Notes under the pieces: model-generated
Databases searched by the model: none
The model's input: only the letters and a program-made list of their open reading frames with translations
Told to the model about the DNA's origin: nothing
Source: Pelagicoccus albus
Lineage (GTDB): Bacteria > Verrucomicrobiota > Verrucomicrobiia > Opitutales > Opitutaceae
DNA length: 64,000 nucleotides
NCBI RefSeq assembly: GCF_014230145.1
Contig: NZ_JACHVC010000012.1
Coordinates: forward strand, 997,001-1,061,000
Reading direction: 5' to 3'
Program-made: the position numbers and the translations under genes
Shown: piece by piece, positions 1 through 11,194 of the stretch
Numbering within the stretch: position 1 is the stretch's first letter
How the letters are laid out: each line of letters begins with the position of its first letter

Positions 1-201
1 CGCCAGCAAGTCCATGGAGCGCCACACCGCTTCGCGTTCACGATAAACCGCAGCATGATCCGGATCTTCGGCCAGCCAGTCGAAAAATGCGTCCTGCTCT
101 TGAGCGGTGATGCCGCGATCGTGTTTGGCGATCCATTCAGAGGCCTCTTCTTTAATTCGTTCCTCTCTTCGAGGATCGGACGGTTTGCTCTCGTCACTCA
201 T
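1..201 (-). CDS. FecR-family anti-sigma factor, N-terminal part (runs off window)
   Basis: Only the first 67 residues are present; the gene continues beyond position 1. The visible part matches the N-terminal FecR/DUF4880 domain: EEASEWIAKHDRGITAQEQ, then FFDWLAEDPDHAAVYRE, the usual W.ARLD.G.T..E...F..WL...P.H...F pattern. Known family role: a single-pass inner-membrane regulator that binds and controls its cognate ECF sigma factor, often in TonB-dependent nutrient uptake. Its ATG overlaps the TGA of the sigma gene upstream (ATGA at 198-201), so the two are probably translationally coupled and made in fixed ratio. Membrane segment and C-terminal signalling domain lie outside the window, so the signal sensed is unknown. 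Confidence 0.85.
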   Translation of the reverse strand, partial: MSDESKPSDPRREERIKEEASEWIAKHDRGITAQEQDAFFDWLAEDPDHAAVYREREAVWRSMDLLA

Positions 202-782
202 AACTTGCCAGTCTCGCAATAGCGGCCCACGAAATCCGCGCACTTGTTTACCCCGATGGAAATCTGGGCATTCACGGTGCGGGCCGAAATATTCAATTTG
301 CGGGCGATGTCCCTTTGAGACATCCCGTATACTTTTCGTAAGGTAAAAATTTGCCTGCAGCGATCCGGCAGCGACTGGATCGCCTTAGTGAGAATCTCCA
401 ACTCTTGATTGCGAGCTACCGCCTCATGCACTCCTTCAGCGCCGTCGATGAACTCACAGTCTTCAATCGGCAAAGCGGTCGTCTCGCCTCGGACCTTGGC
501 ATGGCGGACCGAATTCAACGCCAAGTTTCTGGCTGTCGCGAACAGGAAGGCTTTGGGGGCTTTGACCTCCTTTTGGGCATGGGCCTTCATGACCTTTAGG
601 TAAGCTTCCTGCATCACATCATCTAAATCGACACCGGAGGGGAAACGGCTTCGCAACCAGGCGCGTAACATACTGTCGTGCGGTTGCAGGTGTTCGCGGA
701 ACCAATCGCTTTCGTCGGGGGATTCGGGGGGCATAATACTGGGCAAAAGTTGGTTAGAGAGTGGCGCTCGTCCAAGAGACAC
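198..782 (-). CDS. ECF RNA polymerase sigma factor (FecI-like)
   Basis: A 194-residue sigma-70 family ECF factor. Region 2 is seen around LDDVMQEAYLKVM followed by APKAFLFATARNLALN. Region 4 is seen at LPDRCRQIFTLRKVYGMSQ followed by RDIARKLNISARTVNAQ, the helix-turn-helix that reads the -35 element. The start is GTG at 782, supported by a GGAGG five bases upstream; an in-frame ATG 16 codons later has no such site. The gene is directly coupled to a FecR-type anti-sigma gene, the usual arrangement for sigma factors that switch on an outer-membrane transporter or polysaccharide-use locus. The target operon is not in the window. Confidence 0.93.
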   Translation of the reverse strand: MSLGRAPLSNQLLPSIMPPESPDESDWFREHLQPHDSMLRAWLRSRFPSGVDLDDVMQEAYLKVMKAHAQKEVKAPKAFLFATARNLALNSVRHAKVRGETTALPIEDCEFIDGAEGVHEAVARNQELEILTKAIQSLPDRCRQIFTLRKVYGMSQRDIARKLNISARTVNAQISIGVNKCADFVGRYCETGKL

Positions 783-980
783 CTACCTCCGTCAAAATGA
801 CTAAAAGATTGGCTGGAAATAGGTCAACACAGAGACCTTTCAGGCGGGCGAATTGTCGACAGATCCCTTGAGCCTGGTGGCGATGTCCCCTCTTCTCCGT
901 TTTGCCCGCCTATCTTGTTGACCCTTTCACCAGAAAGAATAGCCAAGTACTCCCCTTAACATGCTATTGAAGGGCAATAA

Positions 981-3227
<2,247 letters not shown>

Positions 3228-3257
3228 GGCAACTTGGCGTAAGCAATCATCTCAAAG

Positions 3258-3286
3258 AGGCAGCCTTCACGGGCTGCCTTTTTTTT
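3258..3286 (+). terminator. Rho-independent terminator of icd
   Basis: Perfect 7-bp stem GGCAGCC/GGCTGCC with a 6-base loop followed by eight T residues, 30 bases after the icd stop codon. Confidence 0.9.
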
Positions 3287-3820
3287 GTATTCGTAAAGTG
3301 GCCGCCGGGCTGGACCACAGCCTCCTACTAAAATCAGACGGTACCCTTTACTGGGCAAATCTGCTCGGCCGCGACTATCTTGGAAACACTTCTATCGCTT
3401 CAACTCCCAACAAACTTTTGAGTGGCGTCATCGACGTCCATGCGGACCATAAATTGTGACTGTTCGTCACCGAAGCGGAAACCGCCCATGATCATATCTT
3501 GTATTTGAAAACCGATCACACTTTGCGGGCTTTGGGTCGAAATGACTACACCGAATCTCAATCAGAGAATCACTGTCCCAAAGGGAGAAGGCTTTTATCG
3601 TATGACGATTCGCTTGCGGTAATAGGCAACAAGTGAAACGGGTCTTTTCGATCATCGAGCTTTCAGTTCAAAGCATGAAGGCAAGTTACAAAGTAATGAC
3701 TTTGTAGATACATTTAAGTAACGTCACTTAGATTTCACACTTAAGCGCTTGGTGGCACGCCTCCGGCAATGGCTTAATCTTCCCACTCAACCAATTCGAG
3801 CGGGAACGCTAAAGCCAACC
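3287..3820. other. 534-bp non-coding stretch upstream of the nuclease gene
   Basis: No convincing gene. Short open frames here have no recognisable family, no ribosome site and irregular codon use. The last 140 bases carry several dyads (listed separately) and probably hold the promoter of the extracellular nuclease. Confidence 0.6.
3687..3750 (+). promoter_or_regulatory. Cluster of dyad symmetries, candidate operator/promoter region of the nuclease gene
   Basis: Three closely spaced palindromes lie about 70-135 bases before the nuclease ATG: TACAAAG-N6-CTTTGTA at 3687-3706 (perfect), TAAGT-A-ACGT-C-ACTTA at 3715-3730 (one mismatched pair) and AAGCGCTT at 3743-3750. Their spacing suggests repressor or activator sites. 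No Pho-box-like direct repeat was found, although such nucleases are phosphate-regulated in other bacteria. The regulator is unknown. Confidence 0.35.
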
Positions 3821-6800
3821 ATGAAAAAACACCGTATTCAATTAGCTACGACGATCGCCGCGTTAGCGACGATGGGCCAGGCCACAGCCCAAACTACCTT
3901 TATCAACGAGATCCACTACGACAATGCCAGCACGGACGTCGGAGAAGCGATCGAAATAGCCGGTCCTGCCGGCATCGATCTGAGCGGTTGGAGTCTGGTT
4001 CTCTATAACGGCTCCAACGGGAGCACCTACTCGGTCCTGAACCTGAGCGAGACGATTATCGAGCAAAGCGGCGGATACGGAACTGTCAGCATATCCCTCA
4101 CCACAAATGGCCTGCAAAATGGATCTCCTGACGGCATCGCTCTGGTCGACGCCTCTGGCACGGTGATCCAGTTCCTCAGCTACGAAGGAGCGATGACTGC
4201 AGCAGACGGTCCGGCCGTCGGGTTAACGAGCACCGACATCTTGGTCAGCGAATCGAGCAGTACCCCAGCCGGTTTCTCTCTACAGCTGACTGGAGCAGAC
4301 GGCATTGAGTACTCAGATTTCACCTGGCAGGCTCCTGCAGAGAATTCATTCGGTTCAATCAACGCTGGCCAAACGTTTGGCGGTGAGGCAGGTCCTCCAG
4401 CAATCGTTATCAACGAAATCCGAATCGACCAACCGAGCACCGACAACGACGAGTATTTCGAGCTCGCCGGATACCCTGGCCAAAGCCTCGAGGGTGTATC
4501 CTATTTGGTAATTGGTGACGGATCTGGCGGCAGCGGCGTCATCGAAAATGTCACTTCTCTGGATGGACTGGTGATTCCCGAAGATGGTTACTTCGTAGCC
4601 GCCGAATCAACATTCAACCTCGCTTCCGCAGATTACGTGGCATCGCTCGATTTCGAAAACAGCGATAATGTTACCCACCTTCTGGTCTACGAATTTACGG
4701 GCTCAAAGGGCGACGATCTGGATGTGGACGAAGATGGAGTGCTGGATAGCGAACCCTGGACAGCCCTGCTCGATTCAGTTGCCCTCATCGAATCGGTCGG
4801 CACGGGCGAGCTGGTCTACGCCGACCCTGTGGGCCCTGATGGATCCTTTGTTCCAGGCCATGTCTATCGATTCGCCGACGTGGTAGGAGACTTCAAGATT
4901 GGCCCCTTCGATCTGGCAGAAGGCTATGACACCCCGGGCTCTGAAAACATCGAACCCGTTGAATACGAATTTTCCACATCCACCTACACTAGCTTCGAGG
5001 AGCCATTTGGAGATGGAAGCATCTATGTGGACGAAGACGCCGCAACCGACCACTACATCGAAAATATGGCTGGTTCTTCGGACGTCGTTTATGAGGGTGG
5101 GCTAGAACTCGGCTTCAAGGCCTTCTACAAAAACACCCGAAACGCTTCTGGCCTGAGCGATGGCGACTACGTGGGCGTAACCCAATTCACCGGAACGGTA
5201 GGAACCTACAAGGATGGTACCCAAGGATATCAAATATCTGATCCAGATGGTGAATACATAGTCGAACTTGATACTATCGACATGAGTCTCGTAGAAGGCG
5301 AACCCACACTTCTAATCGATCTTTTCGTACAAGAAACAAGTTGGGAGTCCAACGACGTAATTCGCGTTTGGGTCGAAACGGATATTGGAACGTTTTACCT
5401 CTTAGATTCTAGCAGTTCAGACGTGAACGACCTAAATATCGAGGGCTTCTGGCAGACACTTTCAGCCGACCTTACCGGAGCAAGTGCCGCGTCAATCAGG
5501 TTCTCACTTGATTCCAACTCCGCTTCCGAAGCTATCTTCGTGGACAATATCCGCTTTGGTCCCGTGCCGCAAATCGAGCCCGTTTCTATCATGGAAATCC
5601 AAGGTTCCGGTCAAACTTCTCCACTGGCTGGGGAGCAAGTGATCACCCAAGGGGTTGTGACAGCGATCACCGCAAACGGATACAATTTTTGGATACAGGA
5701 TCCAGAAGGAGACAACGACGCGAGTACTTCAGACGCGATCTACGTCTACGGTCCGGATCTAGTTCCTGAAATTGGCGATTTAGTAGAGATCAAGGCCAGC
5801 GTCAGCGAATACATAAGCAGCTCACGTCCTACAGACTTGCCACTAACAGAATTGGTTTCCGGCAGCGTCACTATCCTCTCAAACGGAAACGAACTGCCCG
5901 CTGCCATAGAAATCACAGACATGCCAAACGAATCGATTGAGGAAGCCATCGACCTTCTCGAATCATTGGAAGGTATGCGCGTTTCAGTTCCTTACGGTCT
6001 CGTGGTTGGGCCTACCAATCAGTACGGGGAATTCCACATCGTGACATCGGCCGATGCGGTTCCGGGATCAGGTTTCTCGCCTTGGTTTAGCCAAATGCTT
6101 ATCAGCTCTATTGGTGACCAATTGGTCGACTACAACCCAGAGCGCTTAATGGTCGACGACCTGACTCTGGACGAAGCGCTCGAACTAATGCCAGGAGATA
6201 GCCTTGAAGGCTTGACCGGAATAATGGACTATCAGTTCTCGAACTACCGTATTCAGCCTACGGATATCTCTTCCATCAACGCAGAAGAGGCGGTAACTGA
6301 AATTAAGTCTTACCACTGGCGATTCGCCTGGTTTAGATCCTTGCTCCAGTGGCCCTACCTGAACGTAGCGACTCTTAACACGGAGAACCTCTTCGATTTG
6401 ATCGATAATCCCGATAAGAATGACCAAGGCACGACACCGACTGCTGAGGAACTTGAGATTAAGCTCGAAAAACTATCTGCAACGATCGGAATTGGTCTCG
6501 ATTTCCCAGAGATCATTTGCGTACAAGAGGTAGAAAACCAAGCAATCCTGCAGGAGCTCGCGGACAGGCTCAACAGCAAGGTACGTTTCGGAGGATTCAA
6601 TTATGCCGCAGCCTCATTGGAAACCAGCGACGCCCGTGGCATCGAAACGGGCTACCTTTACGACCAGACTCGAGTGAAGCTAGAAGAGCTTTACCAACTT
6701 TCGGACGAGATCGTACCAGGCGTTTCCGACGCATTTGGCGAAACCAGTGTAAGCAAGGGTCGCGAACCGCTAGTTGGCGTATTCAAGTATAGGGGACAAC

Positions 6801-7336
6801 TCATCACCCTTGTGAATAATCACTTCAAGAGTAAGGGTGGCGATGGCGCTCTCTACGGTTCGGTTCAGCCGCCAGTGCGCGAATCCGAAGTCCAAAGAAA
6901 ACTCCAGGCTCAGGTAGTGCGCGACTTCGCAGACCTGTTGCTCGCCGAGGACAAAAACGCCATGATTGGAATCACCGGCGACTTCAACGATTTCCAATTC
7001 GCCGAGCCGGGCGAAGGAAACAACCACACGCTCGGTATCATCGAAGGGGAAGAGGGAGCACTTTACATGGAAAACGTTGTGAAGACCGAAGTTCCCGAAT
7101 TCAGCCGCTTCAGTTATCTATACGAGGGAAACAGCCAAGTCTTGGATCACTTCCTCCTGAGCGCCAAATTCGCAGATAAGCTGCGTGAGGCTGATTTCGT
7201 TCACCTCAACTCAGCATACCTCGATGTGTACATGGAAGATACGAGTGTATTGGAGCGCTCATCCGACCATGATCCACTTCTCTTGAAATTCGTGATGCGA
7301 GGCAAAGGAAAGCAGAAGCGGCACCATCGTCGCTAG
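3821..7336 (+). CDS. Secreted multi-domain extracellular nuclease (lamin-tail, OB-fold, EEP nuclease)
   Basis: A 1171-residue exported nuclease of the ExeM/NucH type. The ATG at 3821 starts a clean signal peptide (MKKHRIQ then ATTIAALATMGQATAQ); the open frame extends 24 codons upstream without signal character. Order: lamin-tail-like domain about 25-150 (TFINEIHYDN), a second about 195-340 (IVINEIRIDQPSTDNDEYFE), a beta-rich region about 375-590, an OB-fold region about 600-790 (VVTAITANGYNFWIQDPEGD), then an endonuclease/exonuclease/phosphatase domain about 840-1165. Nuclease motifs are complete: LNTENLFD, CVQEVEN, NNHFKSKGGD, GDFND, LDHFLLS, SDHDPLLLKF. Likely role: degrading extracellular DNA for phosphorus or nutrients. 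The C-terminus is basic (KGKQKRHHRR) with no LPXTG or PEP-CTERM anchor. Confidence 0.93.
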   Translation: MKKHRIQLATTIAALATMGQATAQTTFINEIHYDNASTDVGEAIEIAGPAGIDLSGWSLVLYNGSNGSTYSVLNLSETIIEQSGGYGTVSISLTTNGLQNGSPDGIALVDASGTVIQFLSYEGAMTAADGPAVGLTSTDILVSESSSTPAGFSLQLTGADGIEYSDFTWQAPAENSFGSINAGQTFGGEAGPPAIVINEIRIDQPSTDNDEYFELAGYPGQSLEGVSYLVIGDGSGGSGVIENVTSLDGLVIPEDGYFVAAESTFNLASADYVASLDFENSDNVTHLLVYEFTGSKGDDLDVDEDGVLDSEPWTALLDSVALIESVGTGELVYADPVGPDGSFVPGHVYRFADVVGDFKIGPFDLAEGYDTPGSENIEPVEYEFSTSTYTSFEEPFGDGSIYVDEDAATDHYIENMAGSSDVVYEGGLELGFKAFYKNTRNASGLSDGDYVGVTQFTGTVGTYKDGTQGYQISDPDGEYIVELDTIDMSLVEGEPTLLIDLFVQETSWESNDVIRVWVETDIGTFYLLDSSSSDVNDLNIEGFWQTLSADLTGASAASIRFSLDSNSASEAIFVDNIRFGPVPQIEPVSIMEIQGSGQTSPLAGEQVITQGVVTAITANGYNFWIQDPEGDNDASTSDAIYVYGPDLVPEIGDLVEIKASVSEYISSSRPTDLPLTELVSGSVTILSNGNELPAAIEITDMPNESIEEAIDLLESLEGMRVSVPYGLVVGPTNQYGEFHIVTSADAVPGSGFSPWFSQMLISSIGDQLVDYNPERLMVDDLTLDEALELMPGDSLEGLTGIMDYQFSNYRIQPTDISSINAEEAVTEIKSYHWRFAWFRSLLQWPYLNVATLNTENLFDLIDNPDKNDQGTTPTAEELEIKLEKLSATIGIGLDFPEIICVQEVENQAILQELADRLNSKVRFGGFNYAAASLETSDARGIETGYLYDQTRVKLEELYQLSDEIVPGVSDAFGETSVSKGREPLVGVFKYRGQLITLVNNHFKSKGGDGALYGSVQPPVRESEVQRKLQAQVVRDFADLLLAEDKNAMIGITGDFNDFQFAEPGEGNNHTLGIIEGEEGALYMENVVKTEVPEFSRFSYLYEGNSQVLDHFLLSAKFADKLREADFVHLNSAYLDVYMEDTSVLERSSDHDPLLLKFVMRGKGKQKRHHRR

Positions 7337-7360
7337 GCGAACACTTCAAATCCAAAAAAC

Positions 7361-7386
7361 AAGCGCGATCCTTCGAGGTCGCGCTT
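7361..7386. terminator. Bidirectional terminator between the nuclease and the response regulator gene
   Basis: Stem AAGCGCGA/TCGCGCTT with a short inner CCT/AGG pairing. T-run on the plus strand, and a run of six A's on the other side (TTTTTT on the minus strand), so it can serve both convergent genes. Confidence 0.85.
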
Positions 7387-7435
7387 TTTGTTAGCTCGAC
7401 CAGGAGGGAATACCTTCAAGAGCGAGCCAGTTCAA

Positions 7436-7846
7436 CTAAGCGACTAAAGACCGGAAGACATCGGCATAAACATTTAAATCTGTTGGCTTAGTGCGAAAGT
7501 CATTCGCTCCTAATTCCATAGACAATTGCCTATCTTCCATTCGGTCCGAATTCGTAAACATTGTGATCGGGGGCCTGTCCTGAAACTCTTCCTGCGCTCG
7601 CAATTCCCTCAGCACTTCGAAGCCATTCAAACCAGGCATGTTGATGTCCAACAGAATAGCACTAGGAATCGGCCGCTTTCCAGATTTCGCTTCGTCCAGA
7701 TATTCGAGGAGCTCTCGTCCACTCTCCATTGCAAGGAATGAGTGCTCTAGACCCGTATTTTTGAATACGCGACCAGCGATAAATCGGTCTGCGTAATTAT
7801 CATCAACCATGATGATCAGGTTGGGATTAGAAAAATCTGTATCCAT
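7436..7846 (-). CDS. Single-domain response regulator (Rcp1-like)
   Basis: A 136-residue stand-alone receiver domain. Acid pair DD at 15-16 (IIMVDDNYAD), phospho-acceptor D67 in AILLDINMPG, switch residue in TMFTNSD, and lysine K120 in FRTKP. The PIPSAILLDINMPG stretch and the long alpha-2/beta-3 loop are typical of Rcp1-type regulators that pair with phytochrome-like or other sensor kinases without a DNA-binding output. Begins 17 bases after the kinase gene ends, so the two are co-transcribed. With no output domain it must act by protein contact or phosphotransfer. Its neighbour kinase is degenerate, so the true phosphodonor may be elsewhere. Confidence 0.92.
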   Translation of the reverse strand: MDTDFSNPNLIIMVDDNYADRFIAGRVFKNTGLEHSFLAMESGRELLEYLDEAKSGKRPIPSAILLDINMPGLNGFEVLRELRAQEEFQDRPPITMFTNSDRMEDRQLSMELGANDFRTKPTDLNVYADVFRSLVA

Positions 7847-7863
7847 TTAGCTGTTTGATTTTT

Positions 7864-9453
7864 TCACGCTATGGAGTCTTGACCCAGCGTAAATCTGATG
7901 TGGCTCTGGCTATCCTTGGTTTCTATCCAGAACCTACCTTTGTGTCTGGCAATTATCTTTAAGCAAAGAGAAAGACCGATCTCAGTGGAGTTACTAGGCT
8001 CATTGTATTCAAAACTTGTATCAAATGCTGCTGCAATCTCTTGGGCAACTTCAGGCGACCCGTCATAGAGCACGCCCAATGCCGGGCAATCGTCAACAAG
8101 ACCAAAGGTATAGCGAATCGACGCGTCTCGCATTTGAGGAAATTTCAGCAGGCTGTCGGTAAGGTTCCTGTAAACCGAGCGGAGAAGACTTGCATAGGTC
8201 ATAAGCGGAGGAATCTCCTCAATATCCACCTTTATCTGGAGCCCTCTCAATTGGACTGAAAACTCGCTGAGAGCATCGCGTATCAGCTGCACCACTTCAG
8301 TCTCTTCCCGAACAAGCACCCCTACACTCAATCCTGCAAAATGCCGGAAATCTGAAATCTGCCGCAGCAGTTTGAGGCTTTCTTTTCGAAGCGAATCCAG
8401 CAAGTTCACCACTTCCCGATCGACCTCGGTTTCGGCTGAGCTCAACTCGCTTTTGGCAATTTCAGTGAGCATTGAAATTCTATTGATCGGCTCCCTTAGT
8501 TCGTGGGAGGCGATATGGGCGAAATTTGAAAGGTCCCGATTCGCAAGGCTCAATTGCTCGTTCGCTTTTACGACTGCCTCGCGCTGCCTGGTTACCGAGG
8601 ACCGCATCTCCACAAAGCTACGGGCCAAGACTCCGATCTCATCGTTGTGAGTTACTGGCAGAGTTTGGCTAGTCTCACCGCGAGCAAAGTCATCCGTTGC
8701 TTCCACAATAACTTCCAAAGGCCGCGTTATTCCCGCAGAGAGGTAACTGGTAACCGTGATTCCCAAAATCAGAAAAACGGTAACAACCACCAAAAGGGCA
8801 ATGAGCGCGAAGCCGGACCCCAGGCTGAAGCCCGCATAAACGACCTGTATTCCCATATGCAATACTCGATCCGCTTCCGATATTTCCAGTCGATGCAAGT
8901 GTGTCAGCGTGTAGTCAAAAAATGGATAGTTCCCCTCTATGAGATCCTCGCTCTGCGAGGATCCCAAGAAATAGCTTTCTGTCTCAGGATAATCTCTCTG
9001 GGCATTTGATTCCGTATTTAAGTCAAAACCAAATAGTTCATCTTCCCCTCTCCCGAAAAGGTAGTATCCATCGGAATTGGTCAAAAACAGGTGGAACCGT
9101 TCGATATCGTCCGACAATAGCCGTGATAGGAACTGGTCGAATGAGAGATTTCCTATAACGATCCCGAGCAAGCTCCCATCGGGCGAACGCACCTGCTGGG
9201 CGATACGCAAGGTCGGCTTGTAGGGTAATTCGATCACTCCATGCTCGCGGTTCAAATTGATCGCCGAGAAATAAGCTCCGTCCCTCTCTTTGCTTACAGT
9301 TTCCCGGAAATAGGTGCGATTTCCTTTCTGTTGGAGGTCTTCCTCTCTGACCCGGACGATTTCCCCGTTTATCCGGTCCAAACGTAAAACTTCCTTCCCT
9401 CCTTCATCGAGGCGGATCAAACGCATCTGGAAGAAATAAGGCTTTAGGCTCAA
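7864..9453 (-). CDS. Sensor histidine kinase, N-terminally truncated and with a degenerate ATPase domain
   Basis: A 529-residue kinase-like protein. It begins in the middle of a dCache sensor (YFFQMRLIR..., LQQKGNRTYFRETV, LNREHGVIELPYKP), with no first membrane helix. A membrane segment lies at about 212-240, then HAMP, then HisKA with H317 (SHELREPIN). The ATPase domain is eroded: the N box reads RNLTDSLLKF (second Asn lost), the G1 box DGSPEV lacks both glycines, and G2 is GLSLCL. The start at 9453 is TTG. The frame is open upstream only to a TAG at 9517-9519, which is also the stop of the preceding gene, and no better start lies between. Likely a decaying kinase or a pseudokinase scaffold for the receiver downstream. 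Confidence 0.75.
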   Translation of the reverse strand: MSLKPYFFQMRLIRLDEGGKEVLRLDRINGEIVRVREEDLQQKGNRTYFRETVSKERDGAYFSAINLNREHGVIELPYKPTLRIAQQVRSPDGSLLGIVIGNLSFDQFLSRLLSDDIERFHLFLTNSDGYYLFGRGEDELFGFDLNTESNAQRDYPETESYFLGSSQSEDLIEGNYPFFDYTLTHLHRLEISEADRVLHMGIQVVYAGFSLGSGFALIALLVVVTVFLILGITVTSYLSAGITRPLEVIVEATDDFARGETSQTLPVTHNDEIGVLARSFVEMRSSVTRQREAVVKANEQLSLANRDLSNFAHIASHELREPINRISMLTEIAKSELSSAETEVDREVVNLLDSLRKESLKLLRQISDFRHFAGLSVGVLVREETEVVQLIRDALSEFSVQLRGLQIKVDIEEIPPLMTYASLLRSVYRNLTDSLLKFPQMRDASIRYTFGLVDDCPALGVLYDGSPEVAQEIAAAFDTSFEYNEPSNSTEIGLSLCLKIIARHKGRFWIETKDSQSHIRFTLGQDSIA

Positions 9454-9516
9454 ATAAGGCCAAACCTTACGTAACCTAGAGAGCTTCGGGCACGGGCATG
9501 AATCTGGAATCGTTTC

Positions 9517-11091
9517 CTATTGGGAATATTTCAGTCGAAAGAAACGAGCTCCATCGATGTCTACTTCAGCGTAGCGATTACCGTCTTGCTCGACCGGCCC
9601 GCTATCTACGGTCCCCCAATCTTCGGCTTCGAGACGTGGATCATTGGCAGCGACTAAGGAATAGGGCCAGCCCAGAGGTCCGCTCACTCGCACCTGCTGG
9701 ACATCCGGCTGGAGAATCAACGCGATTTCAAAGGGAGACTTATCAGTGTCATGCTCAAAGGCCCCTAGATCTGGAGCGGATCCAGAAAATGCGTAGCCAG
9801 CGTCTAAGCCTGAATCAATTAGATCACTATCTTTCACAAGACGGGCATAGGCGATATCGGGCAAATCTCCGTTTGGCTGCCGCGGCATTGTGAGCAGCGA
9901 TTCGTCTAGGCTAACGAAATCATCCGCTGTTACTTCAACCTCGAGCGTGAAGTAATTTCCGGATACATCCGATTCTTCTTCGTTTAGATTAACGACCTCG
10001 CGACTCGAAAGTGACGCTCCATATCCGAGATTGTTTCGCATGACTCCGCCGTATCCATCCACATCAGTCGCGTTGTCTTCGAGCCTCGCCAACATATTGA
10101 AATTGTAGGTGTTCCCGATAGCGGTATTGTTGAACCACTCTTGTCCACCGATCTGGTGATTCGCGTAAAAGCCAGAGGCCTTGTTCCCTACTGCGAGACA
10201 GAAGCGAGTCACGTGACGTGGAAGCGGATCGGGCAATCGATCCACCGCTGTACCGGCATGTCCACCCGATTTAAAACCATTTCCATCCGCTAAGCTGGCG
10301 AATTCAGAAGAGTAGCCGTTGTAAAAGGCCCAACAGTTTTCGAATACTACCGCTTCATTGGAATTGATAGCGTCAAACCCATCATCGCTGTTGAACCAAG
10401 CTCGGCACCCGCGAAAAACATTGTTGGTCCCACCGGCTCTCAAATGCCCGCCAAAGCCGTCTACGTTTCCACCTTTCCCGTTCTCGGAAGTGTAGTCCCA
10501 ATTACGATACGCATCACAATTCAGGAGGAGATTGTCCGAGCCTCGAGTCAGATAAAAACCGATCGCTTGCCCATCGTGCACGTCTACTTGCTCGAAGATA
10601 TTGTGGCTGCCTTGATTCTCAATCCCGATGGATTGGGTGTGATCTAAGATCGTAACCTGAATGCCGACGAGCTCGATACCTTTGAGGTGTATCCAAGACC
10701 CTTTTACGAAAAACGCGGTGATTCTTAAATCCGCTGGAGCAATATCAGAATAGTCAAAAACAGGTGTTTCGCCGGGATAGGCGAAATAGTTGATTGGCGC
10801 CCCTTCTTCGCCGCTCTTGTCCAAGTAGTTTACATACGCCCAAATGCTTTCGTAACGAGCGATTTGGGACTCCTGCACACGGTAAGTCCCACCGCGGATA
10901 AAAACAGTATCTCCCGGCTCAACCGCTTCCTGCCCTCGCTGCAGCGTGGCAAAAGGGAATTCTAGCGATCCGGAATTCGAATCGTCGCCCTCTGGACTTA
11001 CGAAATACTCCGCTCCGAAGAGAATATTCCCAAATAAAAGGGGCGAAAATGAGAAAAGGAGAAAACGCTTGAGTGACGTAAAATAGCTCAT
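9517..11091 (-). CDS. Secreted parallel beta-helix protein, probable family 9 pectate lyase
   Basis: About 524 residues from the ATG at 11091; the frame opens nine codons earlier at TTG, but the ATG starts a normal signal peptide (MSYFTSLKRFLLF... ending NILFGA). The mature part opens EYFVSPEGDDSNSGS, then FPFATLQRGQEAVEPGDTV and IRGGTYR, as in right-handed beta-helix polysaccharide lyases. Repeating coils (SHNIFEQVDVHDGQAIGFYL, NNVFRGCRAWFNSDDGFDAI) and the WFNSDDGFD motif fit PL9 pectate/uronan lyases. The C-terminus ends in a short domain closing with ARFFRLKYSQ. Likely cleaves pectin-like or other uronate polymers outside the cell. Exact substrate cannot be told from sequence. Confidence 0.8.
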   Translation of the reverse strand: MSYFTSLKRFLLFSFSPLLFGNILFGAEYFVSPEGDDSNSGSLEFPFATLQRGQEAVEPGDTVFIRGGTYRVQESQIARYESIWAYVNYLDKSGEEGAPINYFAYPGETPVFDYSDIAPADLRITAFFVKGSWIHLKGIELVGIQVTILDHTQSIGIENQGSHNIFEQVDVHDGQAIGFYLTRGSDNLLLNCDAYRNWDYTSENGKGGNVDGFGGHLRAGGTNNVFRGCRAWFNSDDGFDAINSNEAVVFENCWAFYNGYSSEFASLADGNGFKSGGHAGTAVDRLPDPLPRHVTRFCLAVGNKASGFYANHQIGGQEWFNNTAIGNTYNFNMLARLEDNATDVDGYGGVMRNNLGYGASLSSREVVNLNEEESDVSGNYFTLEVEVTADDFVSLDESLLTMPRQPNGDLPDIAYARLVKDSDLIDSGLDAGYAFSGSAPDLGAFEHDTDKSPFEIALILQPDVQQVRVSGPLGWPYSLVAANDPRLEAEDWGTVDSGPVEQDGNRYAEVDIDGARFFRLKYSQ

Positions 11092-11194
11092 GGGGATGGG
11101 GTAGGACCCGATCCCCAAAGCAATACAGTTGGTAAGTCAAAGCCTAGCAATTCGGTCAGTCCGGATCGCTAGCGTTGAAGCCGCAAACTGCGTG

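Noticed and set aside
3467-3655. 62-residue minus-strand open frame in the gap before the nuclease gene
   Set aside because: No ribosome site, no family features, and scattered codon use.
3290-3820. Pho box controlling the extracellular nuclease
   Set aside because: Searched for spaced CTGTCAT-like direct repeats and found none; only palindromes are present.
9454-9516. Possible extension of the histidine kinase into the beta-helix gene by stop-codon readthrough
   Set aside because: The two are in the same frame with a single TAG between them, but the beta-helix protein ends naturally at its C-terminal domain and the missing dCache part is not found there; same frame is a one-in-three chance.
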